DNA of 64,000 bases from Pseudomonas knackmussii B13 (GCF_000689415.1 NZ_HG322950.1:5897501-5961500), one strand, 5' to 3'. Counted from the stretch's first letter, positions 7,914 to 17,276 are shown. Notes: a model not told the origin generated them from the letters alone. Numbers and translations are program-made.

Positions 7914-8945
7914 TCAGGCCTCCTCCATCCGGCTTCCAAGCTGCTGCCGATAGCGCTCCGGCGGCACTCCGAACCAGCGCCGGAAGGCGCGGTAGAAAGG
8001 CGAAAGCTCGGCAAAGCCACAGCGCCGAGCGACCTCGCGGATCGCCACGCCGTCCCCCAGCAGATCGATAGCACGCTGCCGGCACACCTCTTCACGGAGC
8101 TCGCGGAAGCTGCTGCCCAGGCCAGCCAGGCCGCGCTGCAACGCACCCTCCGTCAACCCCAGCGACTCGGCACAAGCCCGCAGTGAGCAATCGGCCTGCC
8201 CGAGACGCATGCCGAGCAGATAGCGCAGGCGATTGAACAGGTCGTTCTCCCGCAGCTCACGCAACTCCTCCTCCGCATGCTTGCTGAGCATGGCATGCAG
8301 CCCCGCATTGGCTGTGCGCGAAGGGCGACTCAGCAACGCCCGGGGAAAGCAGACGGCATCGTGCTCGCTGTCGAATGTCGGGGTCAGGCCGAACAGTCGC
8401 CGGTGCTCGCGCAGGCGCACGGGCTGCGCGTGGCGGAACTCGATGCCGAGGAAGCGGAACTCATCATCGGTGATGAACGCCATCAGCTTGAGGAACAGCA
8501 GCATCAGGCACTCCATCTGCTGACGCAGCGGCGGATAGCCCTGGTAGTGAATGTCGAGGATCAGCCAGGCGTGCTCGCCCTGCTCGCGCAGCTGCGCGCA
8601 GAAGCCACCGGAGAGGATGTGCTGGAAGCGCAGGAAACTCTGCAACGCCTCTCCCAGGTCGCGGCTGGCCAGCAGCAGGTAGCCGACCACGTCGAGCAGG
8701 CGCGGCTTCATCACCTCGCCCAGGTGCAGACCGATGTCCACGTCGCCGGTGGCCGCGGCGAGCGAACGCCAGAACTGCGGCACCTCGTCGTGCAGCAACC
8801 GAGAAACCAGCAAGGGCGGGCGCGGCCGGTGCAGGGAGTCGCGATAGACCTGCGTGGGGTCGAGGCCAAGATCGGCCATAGCCTCGTAGAGCAGGCGACG
8901 CAGGGTGGCCGAGTGGGTCAGCGGGGCACTGGAGATGGGCTGCAT
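7914..8945 (-). CDS. AraC family transcriptional regulator (OruR/ArgR-type N-terminus)
   Basis: 343 residues. Residues 1 to about 210 form the AraC 'arabinose-binding' N-terminal domain used by OruR-like regulators (LHLGEVMKPRLLDVVGYLLL is a hallmark). The C-terminal AraC DNA-binding domain has two HTHs (SLRACAESLGLTEGALQRGL and AIREVARRCGFAELSPFYRA, ending FRRWFGVPPERYRQ). ATG 8945 is preceded by AAAGGA. It is divergent from hacB with 109 bp between the starts, so it most likely regulates that gene. The 109-bp region holds TTGACC (8957-8962) and its inverse GGTCAA (8988-8993), possible half-sites. The effector is unknown. Confidence 0.9.
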   Translation of the reverse strand: MQPISSAPLTHSATLRRLLYEAMADLGLDPTQVYRDSLHRPRPPLLVSRLLHDEVPQFWRSLAAATGDVDIGLHLGEVMKPRLLDVVGYLLLASRDLGEALQSFLRFQHILSGGFCAQLREQGEHAWLILDIHYQGYPPLRQQMECLMLLFLKLMAFITDDEFRFLGIEFRHAQPVRLREHRRLFGLTPTFDSEHDAVCFPRALLSRPSRTANAGLHAMLSKHAEEELRELRENDLFNRLRYLLGMRLGQADCSLRACAESLGLTEGALQRGLAGLGSSFRELREEVCRQRAIDLLGDGVAIREVARRCGFAELSPFYRAFRRWFGVPPERYRQQLGSRMEEA

Positions 8946-9054
8946 GGAATGTCCTTTTGACCAAAGACTTCCAGAGCGCGCATCTCCGGTCAATGATTCG
9001 CCAGCGCCTTGCCGCGCAGAATCCGGGCACAACAAAAAGGAGATCCGCCCCGCC

Positions 9055-11442
9055 ATGAAACGCTCCCTCAGCGTCCTTGCCGTCCTCGTCGCCGCTTCTG
9101 CCGCAGGCGCCGGGTGGTACCTGCACGGCAAGCAGCCGGTCCGCGACGGCCAGGCTGCCCTTCCCGGGCTGCAGTCGGTCGTCGACGTGCGCTACGACGA
9201 ACGCGGCGTGCCGCATATCAGCGCGCAGAACGAGACCGACATGTATCGCGCGCTGGGCTACGTGCAGGCGCAGGACCGCCTGTTCCAGATGGAAATGCTG
9301 CGTCGCCTGGCGCGTGGCGAGCTGGCCGAAGTCCTCGGGCCCAAGCTGATCGATACCGATCGCCTGTTCCGAACCCTGCGCCTGCGCCAGCGCGCCGCCT
9401 CCTACGTCGCGCACCAGGACACCAACTCACCCTCCTGGAAGGCGCTGCAGGCTTACCTGGATGGCGTCAACGCCTTCCAGGACAGCCATCCGCGGCCGCT
9501 GGAGTTCGACGTACTGGGCATTCCCAAGCGCCCCTTCACCGCCGAGGACACCGTCGCCGTCTCCGGCTACCTCGCCTACAGCTTCGCCGTGGCGCTGCGC
9601 ACCGAACCGCTGCTGACCTATGTGCGCGATACGCTGGGCGCCGACTACCTGAAGGTCTTCGACCTCGAGTGGCATCCACAGGGCGTGCTCCAGTCCACCC
9701 CACTGGCCAGCAGCGACTGGCACGACCTGGGCACCATCGCCCAGCTCAGCGAGCAGGCGTTGGCCTCCGCCGGGCTGCCGCAATACGAGGGCAGCAACGC
9801 CTGGGTGGTCTCCGGCAGCCACACACGAAGTGGCAAGCCGCTGTTGGCGGGCGATCCGCACATCCGTTTCGCCGCGCCCTCCGTGTGGTACGAGGCACAG
9901 CTCAGCGCGCCCGGCTTCGAGCTCTATGGCCACCACCAGGCGCTGGTGCCGTTCGCCATGCTCGGGCACAACCAGCAGTTCGGCTGGAGCCTGACCATGT
10001 TCCAGAACGACGACATGGACCTGGTCGCCGAGAAGGTCAACCCGGCCAATCCCGAGCAGGTCTGGTACCACGGCCAGTGGGTCGACCTGACGCACGAGGA
10101 GCAGAACATCGCGGTCAAGGGCCAGGCGCCGGTCAAGCTGGTGCTGCGCAGCTCGCCGCACGGGCCGATCATCAACGACGCCCTCGGCCAGACCGCCGGC
10201 AAGACGCCTATCGCCATGTGGTGGGCCTTCCTGCAGACCGACAACCCACTGCTTGATGCCTTCTACCAGCTCGACCGCGCCGACACCCTGGACAAGGCCC
10301 GCGCCGCGGCGCAGAAGATCCAGGCCCCGGGCCTCAACGTGGTCTGGGCCAACGCCAAGGGCGACATCGCCTGGTGGGCCGCCGCACAGCTGCCGGTTCG
10401 CCCGCAGGGCGTCAATCCGAACTTCATCCTCGATGGCAGCACGCCGGCCGCGGACAAGGGCGCGTTCTACCCCTTCGGCGAGAACCCGCAGGAAGAAAAC
10501 CCGGCGCGCGGCTACATCGTCTCGGCAAACTTCCAGCCGCTGCCCGCCAACGGCCGGCCGGTGCCCGGTTACTACAACCTGGCCGACCGCGGCCAACGCC
10601 TGAACCAACTGCTGAGCGACAGCTCGGTGAAGTGGGACCTGCAGAACAGCCAGGCGCTGCAGCTGGACACCACGACCGCCTATGGCCCGCGAACCCTTGC
10701 ACCGCTGCTGCCGGCCCTGCGTGAAGCGGCTGCGAACGAGCAGGAGAAGGCGCTGGTCGAGCAACTCGCCGCCTGGAAAGGCGACTTCCCGCTGGATTCC
10801 GTGGCCGCCACGCTGTTCAGCCAGTTCCTCTATCAGGTTGCTTACGGCGCCATGCACGACGAGATGGGCGACACCTACTTCCCTCTGCTGCTGACCACGC
10901 GGACCATCGACACCGCCCTACCGCGCCTGGCCGCCGACGCCGACTCGCCCTGGTGGGACGACCGCAGCACGCCAGCGAAGGAAAGTCGCGCGGACATCGT
11001 CAAAGCCGCCTGGCAGGCCAGCCTGCGGCACCTGCGCGAAACGCTTGGGCAGAACCCGGAGAACTGGCAGTGGGGCAAGGCGCATACGCTCACCCACGTG
11101 CATCCACTGGGCATGCAGAAGCCGCTGGACCGCGTGTTCAATGTCGGCCCCTTCGACGCACCGGGCGGGCACGAGGTGCCGAACAACCTTTCCTCGCCGA
11201 TCGGCCCGGCACCCTGGGCGGTCACCTACGGCCCCTCGACGCGGCGCCTGGTGGACTTCGCCGATCCGACCCACGCGCTCGGCATCAACCCGGTCGGCCA
11301 GAGCGGCGTGCTGTTCGACGCGCACTACGCCGACCAGGCCAAAGCCTACGTCGAGGGCCAGTACCAGCCCGAGCACTTCACCGACGAGGAAGTAGAAGCC
11401 AACAGCAAGGGCCTGCTGCGCTTGCAGCCCACCAGACACTAA
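9055..11442 (+). CDS. hacB: Acyl-homoserine lactone acylase / penicillin acylase family
   Basis: 795 residues, an Ntn-hydrolase made as a precursor. The order is signal peptide or membrane anchor (MKRSLSVLAVLVAASAAGAG), alpha subunit, spacer, then the autocleavage site EGSNAWVVSG, where Ser247 after Gly246 becomes the N-terminal nucleophile of the beta subunit. P. aeruginosa PA0305 (HacB) has the same neighbourhood next to spuH and the same size. HacB cleaves the amide of long-chain AHL signals and also other acyl amides; specificity here is inferred. AAGGAG precedes ATG 9055, and a very strong terminator follows 18 bp after the stop. Confidence 0.9.
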   Translation: MKRSLSVLAVLVAASAAGAGWYLHGKQPVRDGQAALPGLQSVVDVRYDERGVPHISAQNETDMYRALGYVQAQDRLFQMEMLRRLARGELAEVLGPKLIDTDRLFRTLRLRQRAASYVAHQDTNSPSWKALQAYLDGVNAFQDSHPRPLEFDVLGIPKRPFTAEDTVAVSGYLAYSFAVALRTEPLLTYVRDTLGADYLKVFDLEWHPQGVLQSTPLASSDWHDLGTIAQLSEQALASAGLPQYEGSNAWVVSGSHTRSGKPLLAGDPHIRFAAPSVWYEAQLSAPGFELYGHHQALVPFAMLGHNQQFGWSLTMFQNDDMDLVAEKVNPANPEQVWYHGQWVDLTHEEQNIAVKGQAPVKLVLRSSPHGPIINDALGQTAGKTPIAMWWAFLQTDNPLLDAFYQLDRADTLDKARAAAQKIQAPGLNVVWANAKGDIAWWAAAQLPVRPQGVNPNFILDGSTPAADKGAFYPFGENPQEENPARGYIVSANFQPLPANGRPVPGYYNLADRGQRLNQLLSDSSVKWDLQNSQALQLDTTTAYGPRTLAPLLPALREAAANEQEKALVEQLAAWKGDFPLDSVAATLFSQFLYQVAYGAMHDEMGDTYFPLLLTTRTIDTALPRLAADADSPWWDDRSTPAKESRADIVKAAWQASLRHLRETLGQNPENWQWGKAHTLTHVHPLGMQKPLDRVFNVGPFDAPGGHEVPNNLSSPIGPAPWAVTYGPSTRRLVDFADPTHALGINPVGQSGVLFDAHYADQAKAYVEGQYQPEHFTDEEVEANSKGLLRLQPTRH

Positions 11443-11460
11443 TCTCGCTGTCCGGCCTGA

Positions 11461-11497
11461 AACGACGAACCCCGCTTGCGCGGGGTTCGTCGTTTTT
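11461..11497 (+). terminator. Terminator of hacB
   Basis: A 15-bp perfect stem (AACGACGAACCCCGC at 11461-11475, its complement at 11480-11494), a TTGC loop and a run of five T. One of the strongest hairpins in the window. Confidence 0.93.
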
Positions 11498-11780
11498 GGA
11501 GTAAAGGTTCTGCGGGAGGTGCCGTAGCTCCCTGGCACCTTATTCCCCCCAGGGATAAATGGGGTGTTGTATTCGGCGCCGCCTCCCGCCTTGCTGCAGG
11601 TTCTGCACAAGGAGTCGTTCGCACCGCTTACCGATCAGCCTGCGGGGTAGCCGGTGCTCGGTGTCGAACACTTTGAAGAGTAGTCGGCATCTGCTGGGAA
11701 GTAGGGGCGATTTGCTGTCAGATCATTCTGAGAGGCAGCCCTTTTCTCGCATCTGGAAATATGCCGGCGAACGGCAGAAA
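11498..11780. other. Gap between hacB and spuH without a gene
   Basis: About 280 bp between the hacB terminator and the spu terminator. Short open frames exist on both strands, but none has a start with a ribosome binding site or Pseudomonas-like codon use. Base composition is lower in GC than in the flanking genes. I see no RNA gene signature. Confidence 0.5.
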
Positions 11781-11782
11781 CG

Positions 11783-11812
11783 ACACGGGCCACCCGAAGG
11801 TGGCCCGTGTTT
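11783..11812 (-). terminator. Probable terminator of the spu operon
   Basis: A perfect 12-bp stem (ACACGGGCCACC at 11783-11794, GGTGGCCCGTGT at 11799-11810) with a CGAA/TTCG tetraloop, about 35 bp after the spuH stop codon. The T tract on the minus strand is poor, so termination could be partial. Confidence 0.7.
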
Positions 11813-11846
11813 CGACGGATGCCGGAGCAACCGGCGGCAGCAGACG

Positions 11847-12719
11847 TCAGGCGGTAGCCGGAGCGTTCTTCTGCCAGTCGGTGGCGTTGGCTTCCATGGC
11901 TTCCTGGATCGCGCGCTTGCGACGCTCCTCGGCCTGACGGGTGAAGTACCAGGCAAAGAAGGTGAACATCGAAACGGTCAGCAGGATGAGGCTGGCCACG
12001 GCGTTGATCTCCGGCTTCACGCCCAGGCGTACGGCGGAGAACACTTCCATCGGCAGGGTGGTGGAACCCGGACCGGACACGAAGCTGGCCAGCACCAGGT
12101 CGTCCAGCGACAGGGCGAAGGACATCATGCCGCCGGCTGCCAGCGAGGGAGCGATCATCGGGATGGTGATCAGCAGGAACACTTTCCAGGGCTTGGCGCC
12201 CAGGTCCATGGCTGCTTCCTCGATGGACAGGTCCAGTTCACGCAGGCGCGCCGATACCACTACCGCCACGTAGGACGAGCAGAAGCTGGTGTGGGCGATC
12301 CAGATGGTGACGATGCCGCGCTCCTGCGGCCAGCCGATCATCTGGGCCATGGCCACGAACAGCAGCAGCAGGGACAGACCGGTGATCACCTCGGGCATGA
12401 CCAGCGGCGCGGTAACCATGCCGCCGAACAGCGTGCGGCCACGGAAACGCGGGATGCGGGTCAGCACGAAGGCTGCCAGGGTACCCAGAACCACCGAGGA
12501 CACCGCCGTGTACACGGCGATTTCCAGCGAGCGGAACACCGCGCTGATCAGCTGGGTGTTGTCCAGCAGGCCGACATACCACTTCACCGACCAGCCACCC
12601 CATACGGTCACCAGCTTGGAGCCGTTGAAGGAGTAGATGACCAGAATCAGCATCGGTACGTAGATGAACAGCAGGCCAAGGACCAGCATTATGTTGGAGA
12701 AGGACCAACGCTTGTTCAT
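11847..12719 (-). CDS. spuH: Polyamine ABC transporter permease (PotI/PotC type)
   Basis: 290 residues, six predicted membrane helices starting with IMLVLGLLFIYVPMLILVIY. The cytoplasmic coupling loop is EEAAMDLGAKPWKVFLLITI, the EAA motif that docks onto the ATPase SpuF. With SpuG it forms the channel for putrescine and spermidine entry. It is the last gene of spuABCDEFGH, and its ATG overlaps the SpuG stop by 4 bp (ATGA), so the two are translationally coupled. Confidence 0.95.
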   Translation of the reverse strand: MNKRWSFSNIMLVLGLLFIYVPMLILVIYSFNGSKLVTVWGGWSVKWYVGLLDNTQLISAVFRSLEIAVYTAVSSVVLGTLAAFVLTRIPRFRGRTLFGGMVTAPLVMPEVITGLSLLLLFVAMAQMIGWPQERGIVTIWIAHTSFCSSYVAVVVSARLRELDLSIEEAAMDLGAKPWKVFLLITIPMIAPSLAAGGMMSFALSLDDLVLASFVSGPGSTTLPMEVFSAVRLGVKPEINAVASLILLTVSMFTFFAWYFTRQAEERRKRAIQEAMEANATDWQKNAPATA

Positions 12720-13627
12720 ACCTTGCCCTCCAGCTCTTTAGCCTGGTTCTTGTTAAAGAGAATGATGGGCACGATCAGGATCGCCAGCATCACGACGGCG
12801 AGGGCGGAAGCCACCGGCCAGTCACGGTTGTTGAAGAACTCCTGCCACAGCACCTTACCGATCATCAGCGTCTCGGGGCCGCCGAGCAGTTCCGGGATCA
12901 CGAACTCGCCCACCGCCGGGATGAACACCAGCATGCAGCCGGCGATGATGCCGTTCTTCGACAGCGGTACGGTGATCTTCCAGAAGCTGGTCATGTTGCG
13001 CGCGCCCAGGTCGGAAGCCGCTTCCAGCAGGCTCATGTCGTGCTTGACCAGGTTCGCGTAGAGCGGCATCACCATGAACGGCAGGTACGAGTAGACGATA
13101 CCGATGTACACCGCCAGGTTGGTGTTGAGGATGGTCAGCGGCTCGTGGATGCCCCCAAGCCAAATCAGGAAGCTGTTCAGCAGCCCGTTGTTGGAGAGGA
13201 TGCCCATCCAGGCGTACACGCGGATCAGGATCGCCGTCCAGGTCGGCATCATGATCAGCAGCAGCAGTACGGTCTGCATTTCCTTGCTGGCACGGGCGAT
13301 GCCGTAGGCCATCGGATAACCGATCAGCAAGCAGATGAAGGTACTGATCGCGGCCATCTTCAGCGAGCCCAGGTAGGCATCGATGTAGAGCGGGTCGTCG
13401 GTCAGCATCAGGTAGTTGCCCAGGTTGAGCACCACCTGCAGGGTCTGATCGGCGTACTGGAAGATCTGGGTGTACGGCGGAATCGCCACGTCTGCCGACG
13501 ACATGCTGATCTTCACGACGATGGCGAAGGGCAGCAGGAAGAACAGCAGCAGCCAGAAGAAGGGTACGCCGATTACAGCGTGCCGCCCCCTGGGCAGGCG
13601 TTTTTGAATCGAGCTGACGATGTTCAT
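12716..13627 (-). CDS. spuG: Polyamine ABC transporter permease (PotH/PotB type)
   Basis: 303 residues, six predicted membrane helices with the EAA loop LLEAASDLGARNMTSFWKIT. It pairs with SpuH as the heterodimeric channel of the spermidine/putrescine importer. It overlaps the spuF stop and the spuH start by 4 bp each (ATGA), so spuF, spuG and spuH are translationally coupled, which would keep subunit ratios even. Confidence 0.95.
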   Translation of the reverse strand: MNIVSSIQKRLPRGRHAVIGVPFFWLLLFFLLPFAIVVKISMSSADVAIPPYTQIFQYADQTLQVVLNLGNYLMLTDDPLYIDAYLGSLKMAAISTFICLLIGYPMAYGIARASKEMQTVLLLLIMMPTWTAILIRVYAWMGILSNNGLLNSFLIWLGGIHEPLTILNTNLAVYIGIVYSYLPFMVMPLYANLVKHDMSLLEAASDLGARNMTSFWKITVPLSKNGIIAGCMLVFIPAVGEFVIPELLGGPETLMIGKVLWQEFFNNRDWPVASALAVVMLAILIVPIILFNKNQAKELEGKV

Positions 13628-14778
13628 GATTGCAGTACCACACCACTGTCGTCGTACCAGCTGATGTAAACCGGCTGGTCCCAGGTCGGACGAGAAACGT
13701 GGCGCTCGGCGTTGGCCATGAAGGCCTGCACGATCATCCCCGAAGCCAGCTTGATGTAGTACACCGAGTGGCCGCCGAGGTAGGCGATGTCATAGACGGT
13801 GCCCTGGGCCCAGTTGCAGCCTTCGTGCTCCAGGTTTTCCGGCTTCTGCGCGGAAACCATGACCTTCTCCGGACGCAGCGCATAGGTGATGCGCTTCTCT
13901 TCGGCACGGGTGCTGATGCCGTGGCCGATGTAGATCGGGTTTTCCAGCTGCGGGCAGGCGATGACCGCGTGGTCCTGCAGGTCCTCGATCAGCTGACCTT
14001 CGAACATGTTGACGTTGCCGATGAACTCGCAGATCAGGCGGCTGGCCGGCGTCTCGTAGATGTCCATCGGGCTGCCGATCTGCTCGATGCAACCCAGGTG
14101 CATGATGGCGATGCGCTGGGCCATGGTCATGGCCTCTTCCTGGTCGTGGGTCACCATCACGCAGGTCACACCCACGCGCTCGATGATCTCAACCAGTTCC
14201 AGCTGCATCTGCGAACGCAGCTTCTTGTCCAGGGCGCCCATGGGCTCGTCGAGCAGCAGCAGCTTCGGACGCTTGGCCAGCGAACGGGCCAGGGCCACGC
14301 GCTGACGCTGGCCACCGGACAGCTGGTGCGGCTTGCGCTTGGCATACTGGGTCATCTGCACGAGCTTGAGCATCTCATCGACGATCTTGTCGATCTCGTC
14401 CTTGGGCAGACCGTCCTGCTTCAGGCCGAAGGCGATGTTCTGCGCCACGGTCATGTGCGGGAACAGCGCGTAGGACTGGAACATCATGTTGATCGGGCGC
14501 TCGTAGGGCGGCAGATCGGTGATGTCCTGGCCGTCCAGGAAGATGCGACCTTCGGTCGGCCGCTCGAAGCCGGCCAGCATGCGCAGCAGGGTGGATTTAC
14601 CGGAACCGGAACCGCCGAGCAGGGCGAAGATTTCTCCCTTCTTGATGGTCAGGGAAACACTGTCCACCGCAAGGGTTTCGTCGAACTGCTTGGTGACCCG
14701 GTCGATTTTTACCAACACCTCTTTAGGTTGCTGGTCGCCCGCAAGGGCTTTCTTGTAGGCACCGGAGGCTATAGCCAT
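13624..14778 (-). CDS. spuF: Polyamine ABC transporter ATP-binding protein (PotA/PotG type)
   Basis: 384 residues. Walker A is GGSGSGKST, the Q-loop MMFQSYALFPHM, the ABC signature LSGGQRQRVALARSL, Walker B LLLLDEPMGALD, and the H-loop VMVTHDQEEA. The C-terminal about 130 residues are the TOBE regulatory domain. Start ATG 14778 (MAIASGAYKKAL) has GGGAG eight bases upstream; a GTG at 14793 is less likely. It powers SpuG/SpuH. Confidence 0.95.
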   Translation of the reverse strand: MAIASGAYKKALAGDQQPKEVLVKIDRVTKQFDETLAVDSVSLTIKKGEIFALLGGSGSGKSTLLRMLAGFERPTEGRIFLDGQDITDLPPYERPINMMFQSYALFPHMTVAQNIAFGLKQDGLPKDEIDKIVDEMLKLVQMTQYAKRKPHQLSGGQRQRVALARSLAKRPKLLLLDEPMGALDKKLRSQMQLELVEIIERVGVTCVMVTHDQEEAMTMAQRIAIMHLGCIEQIGSPMDIYETPASRLICEFIGNVNMFEGQLIEDLQDHAVIACPQLENPIYIGHGISTRAEEKRITYALRPEKVMVSAQKPENLEHEGCNWAQGTVYDIAYLGGHSVYYIKLASGMIVQAFMANAERHVSRPTWDQPVYISWYDDSGVVLQS

Positions 14779-14799
14779 TACCACAACTCCCAACTATGG

Positions 14800-14824
14800 A
14801 TGCCCGACCCCCGCGGCCGGGCAT
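14800..14824 (-). promoter_or_regulatory. Hairpin in the spuE-spuF gap
   Basis: ATGCCCG (14800-14806) and CGGGCAT (14818-14824) can pair in the transcript between spuE and spuF. There is no T tract. It may protect the spuDE part of the message from 3' exonucleases or lower read-through into spuF. Confidence 0.5.
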
Positions 14825-14837
14825 ACTCGGATTGCTC

Positions 14838-15935
14838 TTACTTACCGGACTTGATCTTCGTCCAGGAACGGGTTTCCAGACGCTGAACCTTGGGCGGTAG
14901 CGGGATGGAGACATACAGACGGTCAAGCACTTCCTGCGGCGGATAGACCGACGGGTTGTGACGCAACTCCTGATCCATGACGGAGTCGGCCTTGCTGTTG
15001 GGGTTGGCGTACCCCACGTACTCGCTGACCTTGGCGATGACCTCAGGCTGCAGCAGGTAGTTGATGAAGGCGTGGGCCTGCTTGACGTTCGGCGCGTCGG
15101 CCGGGATGGCCAGCATGTCGAACCACAGGTTGCCACCTTCCTTCGGAATCGAATAGGCGATCTTGACGCCCTTGCCGGCCTCTTTGGCGCGGTTGGCGGC
15201 CTGGAAGATGTCCCCGGAGAAACCGGCGGCGATGCAGATGTCGCCGTTGGCCAGGTCGGTGATGTACTTCGAGGAATGGAAGTAGGTCACGTACGGACGC
15301 ACGGCCATGAACTTGGCTTCGGCCTTCTCGTAATCCTGCGGGTTGGTGCTGTTGGGATCCAGGCCCATGTAGTTCAGCACCGCCGGGAACATTTCATCCG
15401 GCGAGTCGAGGAAGGCGACGCCGCACTTGGTCAGCTTCTTGATGTTTTCCGGCTCGAAGAGCATCGACCAGGAATCGATCTTGTCGGTGCCCAGCACCTC
15501 TTTGATCTTCTCGACGTTATAGCCAATGCCATTGGTGCCCCACAGGTACGGCACGGCGTACTTGTTGCCCGGATCAGCCTTCTCCAGACGCTTCATCAGC
15601 GCCGGGTCGAGGTTCTGCCAGTTCGGCAGCTTGCTGCGGTCCAGCTTCTGGAACACGCCAGCCTTGATCTGTTTGGAGAGGAAGTTGTTCGACGGGACGA
15701 CCACGTCGTAGCCGGTGTGACCGGCCAGCAACTTGCCTTCGAGGGTTTCGTTGGAGTCGAACACGTCGTAGACGGGCTTGATCCCGGTGGCCTTCTGGAA
15801 GTCGGCCAGGGTCGTCTCACCGATGTAGTCGGTCCAGTTGTAGATGTGCACGGTCTGTTCGGCCTGCGCGGCTGTGGCGCCAAGGCCCAGCATGCAGACG
15901 GCGGTCATCAGGGTTTTGCGGAAGGGAATGCGCAC
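14838..15935 (-). CDS. spuE: Periplasmic spermidine-binding protein
   Basis: 365 residues, a PotD/PotF-type solute-binding protein. The signal peptide is RIPFRKTLMTAVCMLGLGATAAQA. The mature protein starts EQTVHIYNWTDYIGETTL, with the aromatic YNWTDY ligand segment of this family. SpuE of P. aeruginosa prefers spermidine and is needed for polyamine-stimulated type III secretion; assignment here rests on its place as the second binding protein, after SpuD. The start is GTG at 15935 with GAGGA 7-8 bases upstream; no in-frame ATG gives a full signal peptide. Confidence 0.92.
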   Translation of the reverse strand: MRIPFRKTLMTAVCMLGLGATAAQAEQTVHIYNWTDYIGETTLADFQKATGIKPVYDVFDSNETLEGKLLAGHTGYDVVVPSNNFLSKQIKAGVFQKLDRSKLPNWQNLDPALMKRLEKADPGNKYAVPYLWGTNGIGYNVEKIKEVLGTDKIDSWSMLFEPENIKKLTKCGVAFLDSPDEMFPAVLNYMGLDPNSTNPQDYEKAEAKFMAVRPYVTYFHSSKYITDLANGDICIAAGFSGDIFQAANRAKEAGKGVKIAYSIPKEGGNLWFDMLAIPADAPNVKQAHAFINYLLQPEVIAKVSEYVGYANPNSKADSVMDQELRHNPSVYPPQEVLDRLYVSIPLPPKVQRLETRSWTKIKSGK

Positions 15936-16099
15936 ACGTCGGTCCTCGCGTTGTTGTGAAGCTTCTTGGTCTGGTTGGCGTTTACAACTTTTACTGGGCC
16001 TTCCGTGGAGCGACGGGCGCTCTTGCAGAACCTTCTATGCCGGCTGTCCTGCAACCTACGGTCATCCCACTGCAGATGATCCGGATCCGTGAAACCGGT

Positions 16100-16125
16100 G
16101 ATGGAGGAGCGCACGTTCCTCCATC
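16100..16125 (-). promoter_or_regulatory. Hairpin 2 in the spuD-spuE gap
   Basis: A 9-bp perfect inverted repeat (GATGGAGGA at 16100-16108, TCCTCCATC at 16117-16125) in the 240-bp spacer after spuD. Not followed by a T run on the minus strand, so it is more likely an mRNA-stabilising structure than a terminator. Confidence 0.55.
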
Positions 16126-16139
16126 GCCGTTCGGTCAGC

Positions 16140-16168
16140 GCCTGGCCGGTCATGCCGACCGGCCAGGC
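16140..16168 (-). promoter_or_regulatory. Hairpin 1 directly after spuD
   Basis: A 12-bp perfect stem (GCCTGGCCGGTC at 16140-16151, GACCGGCCAGGC at 16157-16168) with a 5-base loop, only 8 bp after the spuD stop codon. It lacks a T tract. Such stems after binding-protein genes commonly raise the level of that protein over the membrane subunits; that role is inferred here. Confidence 0.65.
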
Positions 16169-16175
16169 CTGTCCA

Positions 16176-17276
16176 TTACTTGCCGGACTTGATAGTGGTC
16201 CAGCTGCGAGTCATCAGACGCTGGGTCTTCGCCGGCAGATCCGGGAAGGCGTACAGCTTCTTCATGACGTCGTCGCTCGGGTAGATGCCCGGGTCCTTGC
16301 GGATCTCTTCCTTCACCAGCGGGGTGGCCGCGGCGTTACCGTTCGGGTAGGAAACGGTGTCGGTGATCTGCGCGATGACCTTCGGCTCGAGCACGAAGTT
16401 GATCCACTGCAGGGCAGCGTCCTTGTTCGCGGAGTCTTTCGGGATGGCTACGGTATCGAAGAAGGCGCCGGCGCCTTCCTTCGGAATGTTGTAGGCCACC
16501 TTCACGTTGTTCTTGGCTTCCACCGCACGGGACTTGGCCTGGTAGATGTCGCCGGAGTAGCCGATGGCGACGCAGATGTTGCCGTTGGCGAGGTCGGAGA
16601 TGTACTTCGAGGAGTGGAAGTAGGTGATGTACGGACGAATCTTCAGGAACAGGTCTTCGGCGGCCTTGATTTCCTTCGGATCCTGGCTGTCGGACTTGTA
16701 GCCCAGGTAGTGCAGGGCTGCCGGGATCATTTCGGTCGGCGAGTCGAGGAAGCTCACGCCGCACTGCTTCAGCTTCTCGATGTTCTCGGGCTTGAACACC
16801 AGGTCCCAGGAGTCGACCGGCGCGTTGTCGCCCAGTACGGCCTTGACCTTGTCCGGGTTGTAGCCGATGCCAATGGTGCCCCACATGTACGGGATCGCGT
16901 ACTTGTTGCCCGGGTCGCTGACCTCGAGGGTCTTCATGATGTCCGGGTTCAGGTTCTTCCAGTTCGGCAGCTTGGACTTGTCCAGCGGCTCGTACACGCC
17001 AGCCTTGATCTGCTTGGCGAGGAAGGAGTTCGACGGAACCACCACGTCGTAGCCCGACTTGCCGGCCAGCAGCTTGGCCTCCAGCACTTCGTTGCTGTCG
17101 TAGACGTCGTAGACGACCTTGATGCCGGTGGCCTTGGTGAAATCATCGACCGTGTTCGGCGCGATGTAGTCCGACCAGTTGTATACGTGCAGAACCTTTT
17201 CATCGGCCTGTGCCATACCGGCCACAGCGCCCGCCAGAGTCACAGCGAGCAAGGTCTTGCCGAAGATGTTAGACAT
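16176..17276 (-). CDS. spuD: Periplasmic putrescine-binding protein
   Basis: 366 residues. The signal peptide is SNIFGKTLLAVTLAGAVAG then MAQA, and the mature protein begins DEKVLHVYNWSDYIAPNTV. It is a close paralogue of SpuE (same SWDLVFKPENI and YFHSSKYISDLANG blocks), likely from tandem duplication. SpuD of P. aeruginosa is putrescine-preferential. ATG 17276 has GGAG eight bases upstream; a longer frame to 17375 lacks support. It is flanked on both sides by strong intergenic hairpins. Confidence 0.93.
   Translation of the reverse strand: MSNIFGKTLLAVTLAGAVAGMAQADEKVLHVYNWSDYIAPNTVDDFTKATGIKVVYDVYDSNEVLEAKLLAGKSGYDVVVPSNSFLAKQIKAGVYEPLDKSKLPNWKNLNPDIMKTLEVSDPGNKYAIPYMWGTIGIGYNPDKVKAVLGDNAPVDSWDLVFKPENIEKLKQCGVSFLDSPTEMIPAALHYLGYKSDSQDPKEIKAAEDLFLKIRPYITYFHSSKYISDLANGNICVAIGYSGDIYQAKSRAVEAKNNVKVAYNIPKEGAGAFFDTVAIPKDSANKDAALQWINFVLEPKVIAQITDTVSYPNGNAAATPLVKEEIRKDPGIYPSDDVMKKLYAFPDLPAKTQRLMTRSWTTIKSGK

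Noticed and set aside
11500..11780. Possible small RNA or lost gene between hacB and spuH
   Set aside because: No promoter plus terminator pair on one strand apart from the gene terminators, and no coding signal.
11559..13061. A 500-residue plus-strand open frame across spuH and spuG
   Set aside because: Antisense to two intact permease genes; composition is Gly/Gln/His-rich, typical of shadow frames in GC-rich DNA.
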